A stretch of DNA of 64,000 nt, taken from assembly GCA_031969915.1 (NCBI GenBank), contig DALYJJ010000006.1, positions 1 to 64,000 of the forward strand, given 5' to 3'. Both the position numbers and the translations under genes were made by a program. This DNA is from DALYJJ01 sp031969915 (GTDB lineage Bacteria > Acidobacteriota > Terriglobia > Bryobacterales > Bryobacteraceae). Below, one piece after another: positions 9,779-16,809 of this stretch; the first letter of the stretch is position 1, and every line of letters starts with the position of its first letter. The notes under the pieces were generated by a model. That model saw nothing but the letters and a program-made list of their open reading frames with translations, was not told where the DNA came from and searched no databases.

Positions 9779-9808
9779 TTGACTCGAGCCTTCGTCTTCG
9801 AGTACGCT
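9779..9808 (+). promoter_or_regulatory. Candidate promoter of the tracrRNA
   Basis: TTGACT at 9779-9784 and TACGCT at 9803-9808, 18 bases apart, form a sigma70-like -35/-10 pair. The predicted start near 9815 lies at the first base of the tracrRNA 5' hairpin. A CTCGA/TCGAG inverted repeat (9783-9787, 9797-9801) sits between the boxes. The -10 box is weak. Confidence 0.45.
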
Positions 9809-9814
9809 AAGGGT

Positions 9815-9892
9815 CGCCTCTATAGGAGGCTCAACAGCTACGGTATGTGTCGTCCCCTTAAATGGAGCTTGGCACCGTAGGACCGATCTACA
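9815..9892 (+). ncRNA. tracrRNA of the type V-B system
   Basis: Read from the sequence, in order: hairpin GCCTC-TATAG-GAGGC (9816-9830); CTACGGT (9838-9844); GTGTC (9847-9851), complementary to GACAC at repeat positions 32-36; a weak inner hairpin (TCC/GGA); ACCGTAG (9874-9880), perfectly complementary to CTACGGT; then ACCGATCT (9882-9889), complementary to repeat positions 23-30, with a G-U pair at 9881 extending it. The Alicyclobacillus Cas12b tracrRNA has the same order: 5' hairpin, CAACGGG, GUGUGCCA anti-repeat, hairpin, CCCGUUG, second anti-repeat. It lies between cas12b and the array on the same strand. The 3' end is uncertain. Confidence 0.85.
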
Positions 9893-9898
9893 TTTGCG

Positions 9899-9910
9899 GG
9901 CCGTACGGCC
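9899..9910. other. 12-base perfect palindrome downstream of the tracrRNA
   Basis: GGCCGTACGGCC could form a short hairpin 10 bases after the second anti-repeat. It is not followed by a T run, so it is not a classical terminator. It might mark the tracrRNA 3' end or be unrelated. Confidence 0.35.
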
Positions 9911-10112
9911 TCGGCGGCTATTTGACATTCCATGCGCGAGAGGCTGGGTGACGCGGGAATCCCGGGAACCGCTCGCATGCTCGTAGCCCATTGCATTTAC
10001 AACATTTAGTCAATGCCGCAAGTACCATAACCTCCGCTAGTTGCTTCACATTCCGGGTCGCTCGCAAAGTGGCACCCAAGTTATTTGTTTGCAATACCTT
10101 ACGTTTGGAGCC
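9911..10112 (+). promoter_or_regulatory. CRISPR leader region
   Basis: 202 non-coding bases between the tracrRNA and the first repeat, less GC-rich than the surroundings near its 3' end (CAAGTTATTTGTTTGC at 10077-10092). The array orientation (degenerate last repeat on the right, repeat 3' end GACAC as in type V-B) makes this the leader side. I cannot pick a confident promoter. Confidence 0.5.
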
Positions 10113-10771
10113 ACGCGATGGCCCATCGCGCTCAAGATCGGTTGACACTCCTTTCAGTTAGTTCGCTGTTTGTCAGCGTGGGCGACGCGATGGCCCATCG
10201 CGCTCAAGATCGGTTGACACGGCCTACTTTCGTTTCAGCGGTGGGACCACGGGGGCACGCGATGGCCCATCGCGCTCAAGATCGGTTGACACGCCTGAGC
10301 CAGGCTGCGCGATTACCACGGCGAACACACGCGATGGCCCATCGCGCTCAAGATCGGTTGACACGCGACGTGCTGCTCGTAGCCCATCGCCAGCGCCTCG
10401 CACGCGATGGCCCATCGCGCTCAAGATCGGTTGACACTTCTGGAAGCTGAAGCGAGCGGCTTCGGCGTCCGTACGCGATGGCCCATCGCGCTCAAGATCG
10501 GTTGACACCCGATAAACGCCTTCTCGATCTGCCCGGCACCGTACACGCGATGGCCCATCGCGCTCAAGATCGGTTGACACAAGGTCGCGTAGTTGGCGTA
10601 TTCCCACGCCTTGATGCACGCGATGGCCCATCGCGCTCAAGATCGGTTGACACGGCAACAAACTGAGGGCGGACAAAACCAACGCGCGCACGCGATGGCC
10701 CATCGCGCTCAAGATCGGTTGACACAGCGTCCACCACGCCGTACCGGACGGAAAATCGGGACGCGATGGCC
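10113..10771 (+). CRISPR. CRISPR array, nine identical 36-base repeats plus a truncated tenth
   Basis: Repeats begin at 10113, 10185, 10257, 10329, 10402, 10473, 10545, 10618 and 10690. Each is 36 bases, begins ACGCGATGGCCC and ends GATCGGTTGACAC, and all nine are identical. The spacers are 35-37 bases and all different. Repeat positions 2-18 form a perfect inverted repeat (CGCGATGG-C-CCATCGCG). After spacer 9 (10726-10760) only the first 11 bases of a repeat remain (10761-10771). The 3' end GACAC and the AGATCGGT segment pair with the tracrRNA upstream. Reverse reads of several spacers give open frames with protein-like sequence, as expected for phage coding targets, but no protospacer is in the window. 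Confidence 0.98.
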
Positions 10772-10926
10772 TCGGCGGCATGAGAGAACGCCGGGTGGCC
10801 GACATCGTGCAGTAAGGCCAGGAGCCTAAGTACCTGACGGGCTCTGGCCATCGTGTCATCGCCGAGTTCCGGAATCTGCTTTAATTCCGCTTCCTCGTCT
10901 GAGCGGTTACCAGGTTGCTGGCTTTG
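10772..10926 (-). pseudogene. HD-domain hydrolase fragment fused to the array end
   Basis: The reverse strand reads ARQVLRLLALLHDVGHPAFS followed by HAAE, the metal-binding HD signature of HD/dGTPase-like phosphohydrolases. The frame is open from a stop at 10927-10929, lacks a clear start and runs straight into the truncated tenth repeat. Only about 50 codons are present. This is a gene remnant joined to the array by a rearrangement. Confidence 0.65.
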
Positions 10927-11562
10927 TCAAAATCCCACCAAACCCGTCAGGGAGAGGGTTTGGAAATTGGGCTTTGGGCAGCAGGTTGAGGGGGAGGTCT
11001 CTATGGATGTCTGCTTCGGTTCGCAGTTCGACCGCATGCCCCCTGGATGGAACTCTGGCCGGCACGTAGACAATGAGCTTCTTTTCTGGCGATCTTTGCC
11101 GGATCATTCGCAGGGCGGGTACAAGGTCCGGTCCGAGTCGCCGCTAACGAGAATGAGGTTGTCGCACTCGTCTCGGAAGGCATCATCGAGCATGCAGATC
11201 GCAAGATTGACATCGGTGTGCTTCTCCTCATACATCTCAAAGAACCGCCTCCCAGCGTGCGCACAGGTCGTTACCGCGCACTTGACGGTCTTCTTTTTGA
11301 ACCTCCCCAAAACCACTTCTACTAAAGACGTAGTAGACAATGCCTTGATGTAGGTTTCTTGGTTTGGCTTGTGAGCACCGTTCACCATCGCGGTGAAGTA
11401 GCGGATCTTCACCAGATCATCATCTGGCCTCAGGAGTCGAAAAAGTCGTTGAAGATCAAGCCACTTATGATTGGTATTCTTGATGGCCCCATAGTACAGA
11501 TTGAATCCATCAACGCATACTATCGATCTCTTGCGGGGAACGGGCTGGGCGGGATGAGCCAA
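10907..11562 (-). pseudogene. NYN/LabA-like PIN-fold nuclease, frameshifted by a 5-base duplication
   Basis: From 11562 the protein reads RKRSIVCVDGFNLYYGAIK (first Asp of the NYN active site), DVNLAICMLDDAFRD and ILVSGDSD, then leaves frame and stops at 11104. The expected continuation (LVPALRMIRQRSPEKKLIVY to LTKPATW) is two bases out of phase and ends at 10907. At 11125-11134 the plus strand carries GGTCC twice in tandem; removing one copy restores a single frame of about 216 residues. NYN proteins are metal-dependent RNases. It may be a recent loss of function or an assembly error. Confidence 0.8.
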
Positions 11563-11719
11563 GCTGGTGATTGAGGAGGGCGATCATATAGACCGCCCAA
11601 ACCGACTTTTTGGCCGGGGAGTCGTCAACTTCATGTTGGGGCACCAGCCCGATCCGGTCAATAGCGCATGTGTAGCCCTGCCCGGTTTTCCACAACTATT
11701 TGCAGCGGGAGTGATTACA

Positions 11720-11962
11720 TCAGTGCCCAAGCGCTGGCCCGAACGGCGAGAACTTCCGCTCCTCCCCCTCCTGCGCCTTTGCCTCGTATGCGGCCTCCTC
11801 GGCCTCCAGCAGCGCCACGATGTCAGCGACCTCCCAGCACCGATCCGTGACGCCAGCGGCCATCGCCGGGGTGATGCGGAGGGTCTGGTGGATTCTCGCA
11901 AAGTTGTAGTACATGAAGTGGAGCGAGATCGCCGCCACATGGTTGTCGCTCTTCTTTGAGCC
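11720..11962 (-). mobile_element. Transposase C-terminal remnant (IS1/DDE-type)
   Basis: About 80 codons of a transposase C-terminus (YYNFARIHQTLRITPAMAAG). No N-terminal catalytic part and no terminal inverted repeats were found around it. The left end of the homology is the junction with BrnA copy 2. Confidence 0.6.
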
Positions 11963-12094
11963 AGCCGCCTGGCTCCTGGCGATCCGGTTCAAAACTGCTC
12001 TCTGCGCCTTACCGACCGGCTTGCTGAAGATAGATTCCGCGCTCGCGCTGACTAGCCTTGCGCGCGGAGATGATGCGGATCGTTTCTTCGCCAT
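11720..12094 (-). pseudogene. BrnA (copy 2) N-terminus fused to a transposase C-terminus
   Basis: One continuous frame of 124 residues. The first 45 or so residues (MAKKRSASSPRARLVSASAE to RIARSQAAG) are nearly identical to BrnA copy 1. From about 11960 it continues as HFMYYNFARIHQTLRITPAM then AAGVTDRCWEVADIVALLEA, the C-terminal end of an IS1/DDE-type transposase. The antitoxin DNA-binding part is lost. The chimera has no evident function. Confidence 0.75.
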
Positions 12095-12235
12095 CTTCCC
12101 CTTCCTCGCGATAGACAGGAACCACCAACAGAACAGCAGCCATAACCGCGCCCAGAGCGTGCCAACGCTACTCATCGTCCACGACCCGGTCTTGCATCAG
12201 CAGCAGGTCGGATCGTCGAATACTCGTGCCGCAGT
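12008..12235 (-). pseudogene. BrnT remnant (copy 2)
   Basis: The frame reading LLLMQDRVVDDE then a TAG stop then RW corresponds to LLLMRDRVEDDEQRW of the family; the stop replaces a CAG. The end (QQAGR and TAA at 12008-12010) matches copy 1. The N-terminal third is missing, replaced by the end of the HNH gene. Confidence 0.65.
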
Positions 12236-13125
12236 CTCGCGCCTCCCCCTGAAACACCTGCGTCCGATGCCACCCCAAAAAAAACACCCTTTGGGGCCGC
12301 CTCCCGCCGGTTCGGCGTGGCCATCGGCCTCCCATGCAGTCGCAGAAACAGCTCATCCAGCCCCCCGCCGCCAAACAATCGGGACGAAACCAGAATCCGC
12401 CGATCTTCCGAGACACCGATCGCCCCCCGGTCAAAAGCCTGATGATGAATACTGCAGCACGCTAGCCCGTTGTTCAAGGAATCCGGCCCCCCGGCCTGCC
12501 ACCACCGGATATGCGCCGCCTCCAGCGCCAGATCCGCCGACTCGAACTGCACGCTGAACCCGCAACACGCGCACCGGTGGTCCCACACCGCAATCACCTC
12601 CGACCGGAACGCCGGATCCCGCCGGCTTCGCGAAGTCCCCTCCAACGTCACCCCCGCCGCCGCCGCAAGACTCTCGTGCAGCGACTCCGGAAAATGCCCC
12701 TCCAAGACCTCCCGCGCCAGCAGCCGCACCAACTCGGGCCGCTTCTCTAACTTCTCTAACTCGAGGTACAGGTCTTCCGGAAATCCCCCCGCAATCCGGA
12801 ACTTCCGCAACTCGCTCCGCAGCGGATTCTTGCTGCCCTTCCGGATGCGCAACTCGACATCGTCCTGTATCTCCCAGACCCCATCAGTCTGCAAGTGAAA
12901 GAACGGCAACTCCGGATGAGGCGACTTCCGCGGAGGCCCGAACTCCTCCAACAACCGCGTCAGCGGCTTCTCCATCTCATCGAACGGCGCTAGCCGCCCC
13001 TTGCCGCTCTGCACGCGTCCCAACGCCAGCAGCACCAGCAGCGGCTTATGCGGTGCCCGCACGTCCCCCCGCTTCCACACGTTGAGATCTCTGAACCGCC
13101 TGAGAACTTGGTCCGTCTTGGTCAT
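12172..13125 (-). CDS. Phosphorothioate-DNA-dependent HNH restriction endonuclease (C-terminus frameshifted)
   Basis: 317 residues. The N-terminal part (RGDVRAPHKPLLVLLALGRV) is the sulfur-binding-type domain of ScoMcrA-like type IV restriction enzymes, which recognise phosphorothioate-modified DNA. The HNH nuclease follows: CACCGFSVQ, LALEAAHIRWW, GLACCSIHHQAFDRG. The last 45 or so residues are not family-like. An 8-base A run at 12277-12284 is one base too long: with seven, the frame reads VFLGWHRTQVFQGEAR, the normal ending. The downstream DNA is the brnT copy 2 remnant. The catalytic part is intact, so the protein could still act. No dnd modification genes are in the window. Confidence 0.75.
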   Translation of the reverse strand: MTKTDQVLRRFRDLNVWKRGDVRAPHKPLLVLLALGRVQSGKGRLAPFDEMEKPLTRLLEEFGPPRKSPHPELPFFHLQTDGVWEIQDDVELRIRKGSKNPLRSELRKFRIAGGFPEDLYLELEKLEKRPELVRLLAREVLEGHFPESLHESLAAAAGVTLEGTSRSRRDPAFRSEVIAVWDHRCACCGFSVQFESADLALEAAHIRWWQAGGPDSLNNGLACCSIHHQAFDRGAIGVSEDRRILVSSRLFGGGGLDELFLRLHGRPMATPNRREAAPKGVFFGVASDAGVSGGGARLRHEYSTIRPAADARPGRGR

Positions 13126-13299
13126 TCGAGGAGAGGGCTAGAAGCCGATTGGATCACTACCCGGTCCTCCTACACAACTAGCGGCCCGGCAACCTTCCCG
13201 CACCAAGCCGTGAGTTCCCGCGCCGGCTCCCGGCACGGCTAATCACAGCAAGCCGGTTCGTGGGGAGCCATCGGCCCGGTGCTACAATCGGCCTCGCCG

Positions 13300-13560
13300 A
13301 TGCCCACCATTAGCGCGTTCTACGGGATTCTGATCCGGATGTTCTTCAACGATCACGCTCCGCCACATTTCCACGCGCGCTACGGCGAATTCGAGGCGAC
13401 CATCGACATCAACACCCTTGAGGTTCTCGAGGGCAGGCTTCCAGAGAGGGCTTTGAGCCTGGCCCTCGAATGCGGGATGATACACAAAGAGGAGTTGCTC
13501 TCGAATTGGCAGCGTTGCCGTGAGAAAACCGCGCTCGCCAAGATAGAGCCTTTGCCTTAG
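13300..13560 (+). CDS. DUF4160 protein
   Basis: 86 residues from ATG 13300 (MPTISAFYGILIRMFFNDHA then PPHFHARYGE). The F-Y-G-I-x-I-x-M-F-x-x-D-H-x-P-P-H-F-H signature defines DUF4160. An upstream ATG at 13279 would add seven residues. It is followed 12 bases later by a DUF2442 gene. The pair is a frequent two-gene unit in accessory DNA and is thought to be toxin-antitoxin-like, without proof known to me. Confidence 0.8.
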   Translation: MPTISAFYGILIRMFFNDHAPPHFHARYGEFEATIDINTLEVLEGRLPERALSLALECGMIHKEELLSNWQRCREKTALAKIEPLP

Positions 13561-13572
13561 AGTGAGGCGACG

Positions 13573-13833
13573 ATGCATTGGGATGTGGTCGAAATCAAGC
13601 CAGAAGCCGACTACTGGCTCTTCCTTCGCTTCAAGGACGGACTGAGTGGACGCGTTCGTCTGGACCCTGGCGAATTCACGGGAGTGCTCGGGCCTCTCCG
13701 GGATGTCGAGTTCTTCAACCGCGTCTACATTGACGCCGGCGCCCCGGCATGGCCCGGCGATATCGATCTTGCTCCCGACGCCCTCTACCGGCAAGTCGCC
13801 CGCGAACGGGACGTTCGCCAGCGTTCCTCCTGA
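13573..13833 (+). CDS. DUF2442 protein (copy 2, intact)
   Basis: 86 residues (MHWDVVEIKPEADYWLFLRF then GLSGRVRL...FFNRVYIDAGAPAWP). DUF2442 members pair with DUF4160, as here (12-base spacing, same strand). A 5'-truncated near-identical copy lies at 5040-5273, so this cassette has been duplicated or recombined across the CRISPR locus. Confidence 0.8.
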   Translation: MHWDVVEIKPEADYWLFLRFKDGLSGRVRLDPGEFTGVLGPLRDVEFFNRVYIDAGAPAWPGDIDLAPDALYRQVARERDVRQRSS

Positions 13834-13837
13834 GACT

Positions 13838-13959
13838 TCACGCAGAGCGAGGGAGAGGTACCTCCTGCTCTCCATCGCAGATGTGGCCGCAAACATCAGG
13901 CACTCGCGAATGTCGGCTAGTTCGAGGTCCGAGCGCTCGGTCAGAATCTTCCGGCACAA
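13838..13959 (-). pseudogene. DUF433-like antitoxin remnant (copy 2)
   Basis: The reverse strand reads ILTERSDLELADIRECLMFA, the DUF433 pattern (LEx.DIRxxLxxAA). After TSAME a two-base insertion relative to copy 1 disrupts the ending; without it the protein would finish in EQEVPLPRSA at 13838. It overlaps the end of the convergent DUF2442 gene by a few bases, as in copy 1. Confidence 0.5.
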
Positions 13960-14220
13960 CCGCCCCCTGCAGGAAATCGGTGCGGTCGTCGCTCACCCGG
14001 TAGACCAGCCGGTGCTCCAGAGTGATGCGTCTCGACCAGCAGCCTTTGAGGACGAACCGAAGTGGCTCCGGCTTGCCGATACCCTGAAACGGATCGCGCA
14101 GAACGGCTTCCACCAGTTCGAGCACACGGAGTGCCGCGATCAGTCTCAACCCGGTGCCCAAGGTCGTCGCGGAACTCGTTCTGAAACGCCGGCGGCTCGG
14201 GTGACGTTACACGCCACCAA
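13960..14220 (-). pseudogene. yoeB: YoeB-type toxin, frameshifted
   Basis: Core sequence AVLRDPFQGIGKPEPLRFVL, then WSRRITLEHRLVYRVSDDRT is unmistakable YoeB/Txe, a RelE-fold mRNA interferase that acts on the ribosome. The N-terminal piece (AFQNEFRDDLGHRVETDRGT) is in a different frame from the core. At the C-terminus DFLQG runs into unrelated sequence instead of the conserved RYHY end that carries the catalytic His. The toxin is therefore dead on two counts. Confidence 0.75.
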
Positions 14221-14254
14221 GGATTTCCCGCCTCAGTGTAGCGACGGCGCCTGG

Positions 14255-14491
14255 CTACTCTCTTCCGCGCTCGGCGCGTCGAAGCGCCGTACGCAATCGC
14301 CTCCCGTTCTTGGGGGAGCGAAGCAGGTGCGCTGTTTCGACGAGCCCGGCGAGTTCACTGGCCGGAGCGAGGGCCACATCGCGCGCCCCTATCCGCCGCA
14401 CGATCACGACCTCCAGCTTGATCGATGACGTCATCAAGGATGCTCGCGAGATTCTCACGCAAGTGCGTATAGGTCGTATCGGTTTGGGCAT
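14255..14491 (-). pseudogene. yefM: YefM/Phd-family antitoxin, frameshifted
   Basis: The C-terminal half VVIVRRIGARDVALAPASEL, then LVETAHLLRSPKNGRRLRTA is typical of YefM partners of YoeB. The N-terminal half (TTYTHLRENLASILDDVID) is one frame away. It lies upstream of the yoeB remnant on the same strand, the normal operon order, so the whole module has decayed. Confidence 0.65.
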
Positions 14492-14822
14492 AGCGCCTCC
14501 CGATCTGATGAGACAGGAACCCTCTACGCACCAGAGCCCACGCGCCTCTGTTCCGTCAAGGTGCGTTTGCACCCCGCGAACCGAGGCGACCCATACCTGA
14601 GCCCAAGGGCCGCCTCCTGTTTGCCTGAAGTGGTACCCCCCGCCACAGCCGTCCCGATGCTGACGGAAAGCGCGGCTGCCGGCCTCCTCTCTAGTCTAGA
14701 AGCGTCGAGGGTCGAGAGATCGTCCCGGCAGCGCGAAATCGTCCTTCTGCCGAATCGCACACCCACCCCCTCCCGCCTGCGCGCCCGAGCCTCAGCCCGC
14801 ATGGTGTACGATAAGAGTCCTC
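14492..14822. other. Non-coding stretch
   Basis: No gene recognised. It separates the decayed yefM/yoeB module from the rightward exonuclease gene and may contain the promoter for the latter. The open frames here lack protein-like composition. Confidence 0.4.
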
Positions 14823-15491
14823 ATGGACTCTGCCCTTTACGTTCCTGCGGATTCCGAGGCTGGGTGGGCGGCAGACCTTTCCGGAAGCGGTCGCGAGAGC
14901 AAAGTGGACCTTTACTATTCAGCCGACATAGAGACTGACGGCCCCATCCCAGGCCCCTACTCCATGCTGTCTTTCGCAGTCGTTTATGCTGGCTGTTTCG
15001 ACGGCTCGCGCTTCAAGCGCCCAGACCGTTACGATCAGATCTTCTACAGGGAGCTGAAGCCTATCTCTGACTCCTTCGAGCCGGACGCGCTGAGGGTCAA
15101 CGGGATTGACCGCCAGCGGCTGTGTTCCGAGGGTGCAGAGCCGGAAGCGGCGATGACGGAAGCATACGAATGGATTCGCAGCCTGTACTCTCAAGGCGAA
15201 CCGATCCTGGTCGCTTATCCGCTCAGCTTCGACTGGACTTGGCTTTACTGGTATTTTATGCGCTTCTCCCGCCATGGATCCCCGTTTAATTACTCAAAAT
15301 GCTTTGACATTAAGACCGCGGTTGCGGTAAAGGCCGGGATTCCCGTCTCCGAGGCCGGCCGCTCGCGCATAGACGCCGTTCTCCGCTCAACCTATCCCAA
15401 TACCCACCATGCCACTGATGACGCCATAGCTCAAGCAGATATCTTCGCCAATGTCTTCGAGTGGGAGGGGAGAATTGGGCGACCTCGCTGA
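14823..15491 (+). CDS. DEDD-type 3'-5' exonuclease-like protein
   Basis: 222 residues. YYSADIETDGPIPGPYSMLS gives the first acidic pair (DIE) of DnaQ-like exonucleases; AYPLSFDWTWLYWYF supplies the second Asp region, and HHATDDAIAQADIFANVF the His/Asp end motif of DEDDh enzymes. Such proteins degrade DNA or RNA from the 3' end. The next gene, a nucleotidyltransferase, starts within or just after its 3' end, so the two are co-translated and probably functionally linked. The composition is less GC-rich than the flanking chromosome. Confidence 0.75.
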   Translation: MDSALYVPADSEAGWAADLSGSGRESKVDLYYSADIETDGPIPGPYSMLSFAVVYAGCFDGSRFKRPDRYDQIFYRELKPISDSFEPDALRVNGIDRQRLCSEGAEPEAAMTEAYEWIRSLYSQGEPILVAYPLSFDWTWLYWYFMRFSRHGSPFNYSKCFDIKTAVAVKAGIPVSEAGRSRIDAVLRSTYPNTHHATDDAIAQADIFANVFEWEGRIGRPR

Positions 15492-16461
15492 CAGACGTAA
15501 GCGCACCGAAGAAAGGCTCGCCGAGTTGACGCGATGCCTTCATGCCGCCGAGGTCCTTGCTGGGGGCAAGGCCTGCGTATACGCGACGGGATCCTTCGGC
15601 CGACGCGAGGCTAGTTCCCACAGTGACCTCGATTTGTTCATTCTCGGCCGCGCGAGGTCCGACGGTAATGGGAGTCAGTTGACTCGCCTCGATGAGATCT
15701 GCATCAAGGCCGACCTCATTGAGGTAACCCGCCAACTTGGTATCCCGGAGTTTTCGGGCGATGGCCGCTATTTAAGCCACTACTCCGTCAAGGATTTTAC
15801 AGGTACCCTTGGCACGCCCGAGGATGACGTAACGAACACTTTTACGGCTCGACTGCTGCTGCTGTTGGAAAGTCGCCCGTTAGTGGGGGCTGCCGTTCAT
15901 CATGAACTCACTGGAGAAGTCATAGAGGCGTATTGGCGCGACTACCCTGACCACAAGTCTGATTTCATGCCTGCATTTCTTGCCAACGACATACTACGTC
16001 TCTGGCGAACGTTCTGCGTGAATTATGAGGCACGAACTGCCCGAGTGCCAGACAAGGAAAAGGCGAAGGGCAAGTTAAAGAACTACAAACTAAAGCATAG
16101 TCGGCTCTTGACGTGCTATTCAGCTATTCTGACCCTCCTCGCAATCTACCGTCAGCACAAGACGGTGACGCCGCTCGATGCCCTGGAGGTGGTGAAGCTG
16201 ACGCCAACGGAACGGCTCGAGTGGATCCTTAGCCAGTGTCCAGTGACTGGAGCCCAGGACGGGATTCGGGAACTACTGAGCCAGTATGAGTGCTTCCTAT
16301 CATCGACCAACCGCAATGAGGATGACTTGGTCCAGCAGTTCTTGGACAAAGATCTGAGCCGTGAGTACATGCGACGAGCCTATGCCTTTGGTGATACGCT
16401 CTTTCACGTGCTCAATGCGATTGGTGATGGCACGCGCTTTCATCGGCTGCTTGTGGTATAG
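15451..16461 (+). CDS. Nucleotidyltransferase-fold protein
   Basis: 336 residues. VYATGSFGRREASSHSDLDL is a Pol-beta-type nucleotidyltransferase motif (GS, then DxD) like those of GlnD/DUF294 proteins. A basic helical region follows (KEKAKGKLKNYKLKHSRLL). The ATG at 15451 overlaps the exonuclease by 41 bases; a TTG at 15476 preceded by GGAGGGGAG is an alternative start. It may add nucleotides to RNA or protein, or make a nucleotide signal. It lacks the sequence context of a CBASS operon. It could be a defence pair with the exonuclease, by inference only. Confidence 0.65.
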   Translation: MSSSGRGELGDLADRRKRTEERLAELTRCLHAAEVLAGGKACVYATGSFGRREASSHSDLDLFILGRARSDGNGSQLTRLDEICIKADLIEVTRQLGIPEFSGDGRYLSHYSVKDFTGTLGTPEDDVTNTFTARLLLLLESRPLVGAAVHHELTGEVIEAYWRDYPDHKSDFMPAFLANDILRLWRTFCVNYEARTARVPDKEKAKGKLKNYKLKHSRLLTCYSAILTLLAIYRQHKTVTPLDALEVVKLTPTERLEWILSQCPVTGAQDGIRELLSQYECFLSSTNRNEDDLVQQFLDKDLSREYMRRAYAFGDTLFHVLNAIGDGTRFHRLLVV

Positions 16462-16565
16462 CCGGCCTCTTGCTTTTCGGGACCACGAACACGCACGCTA
16501 ACTAACACCAGTGGCTTCTTGATTAGCCATGGCGCTACAGCCTTGAGAAGGATTACTAACAGTAT

Positions 16566-16667
16566 ATGGCGTTTGGCACGAGCTTCCTTGACGAAGAGGA
16601 GAACGTCTCCGTCGCGCCGGAGGACAATGAGGCTCTCACGCGCGTCCTTAAGGAGCGGTTCCAGTAA
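16566..16667 (+). CDS. Possible small protein
   Basis: 33 residues (MAFGTSFLDEEENVSVAPED then a basic tail). It is acidic and has no known relatives that I recognise. It may be a fragment or a chance frame. Confidence 0.25.
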   Translation: MAFGTSFLDEEENVSVAPEDNEALTRVLKERFQ

Positions 16668-16809
16668 GCCGCCTCTTCCGGAAGACTGTTCGTCCGAGGC
16701 CTAAGAGCGATTGCCGCGCCCTCAGTTCTCTCTAGTTCTCTCTAAGCGCCAAGAAAAGGATCTTTGCTCGTTTTGCTCACCACGCTCATCTTCCGCTCCA
16801 AACGCCATC

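Noticed and set aside
9899..9910. Palindrome as a rho-independent terminator
   Set aside because: No T run follows it.
10726..10760. Spacer 9 as part of the HD-domain gene
   Set aside because: The frame is open, but the spacing to the truncated repeat is exactly one spacer length and the HD homology is only convincing to the right of 10771, so I treat it as a true spacer; the alternative is noted in the findings.
10085..10859. Open frames across the CRISPR array with repeated peptide units (for example DLERDGPSR)
   Set aside because: They are translations of the 36-base repeats and spacers, not proteins.
15451..16461. The nucleotidyltransferase as a CBASS cyclase
   Set aside because: Its motif is closer to GlnD/DUF294 proteins and no effector or Cap gene is next to it.
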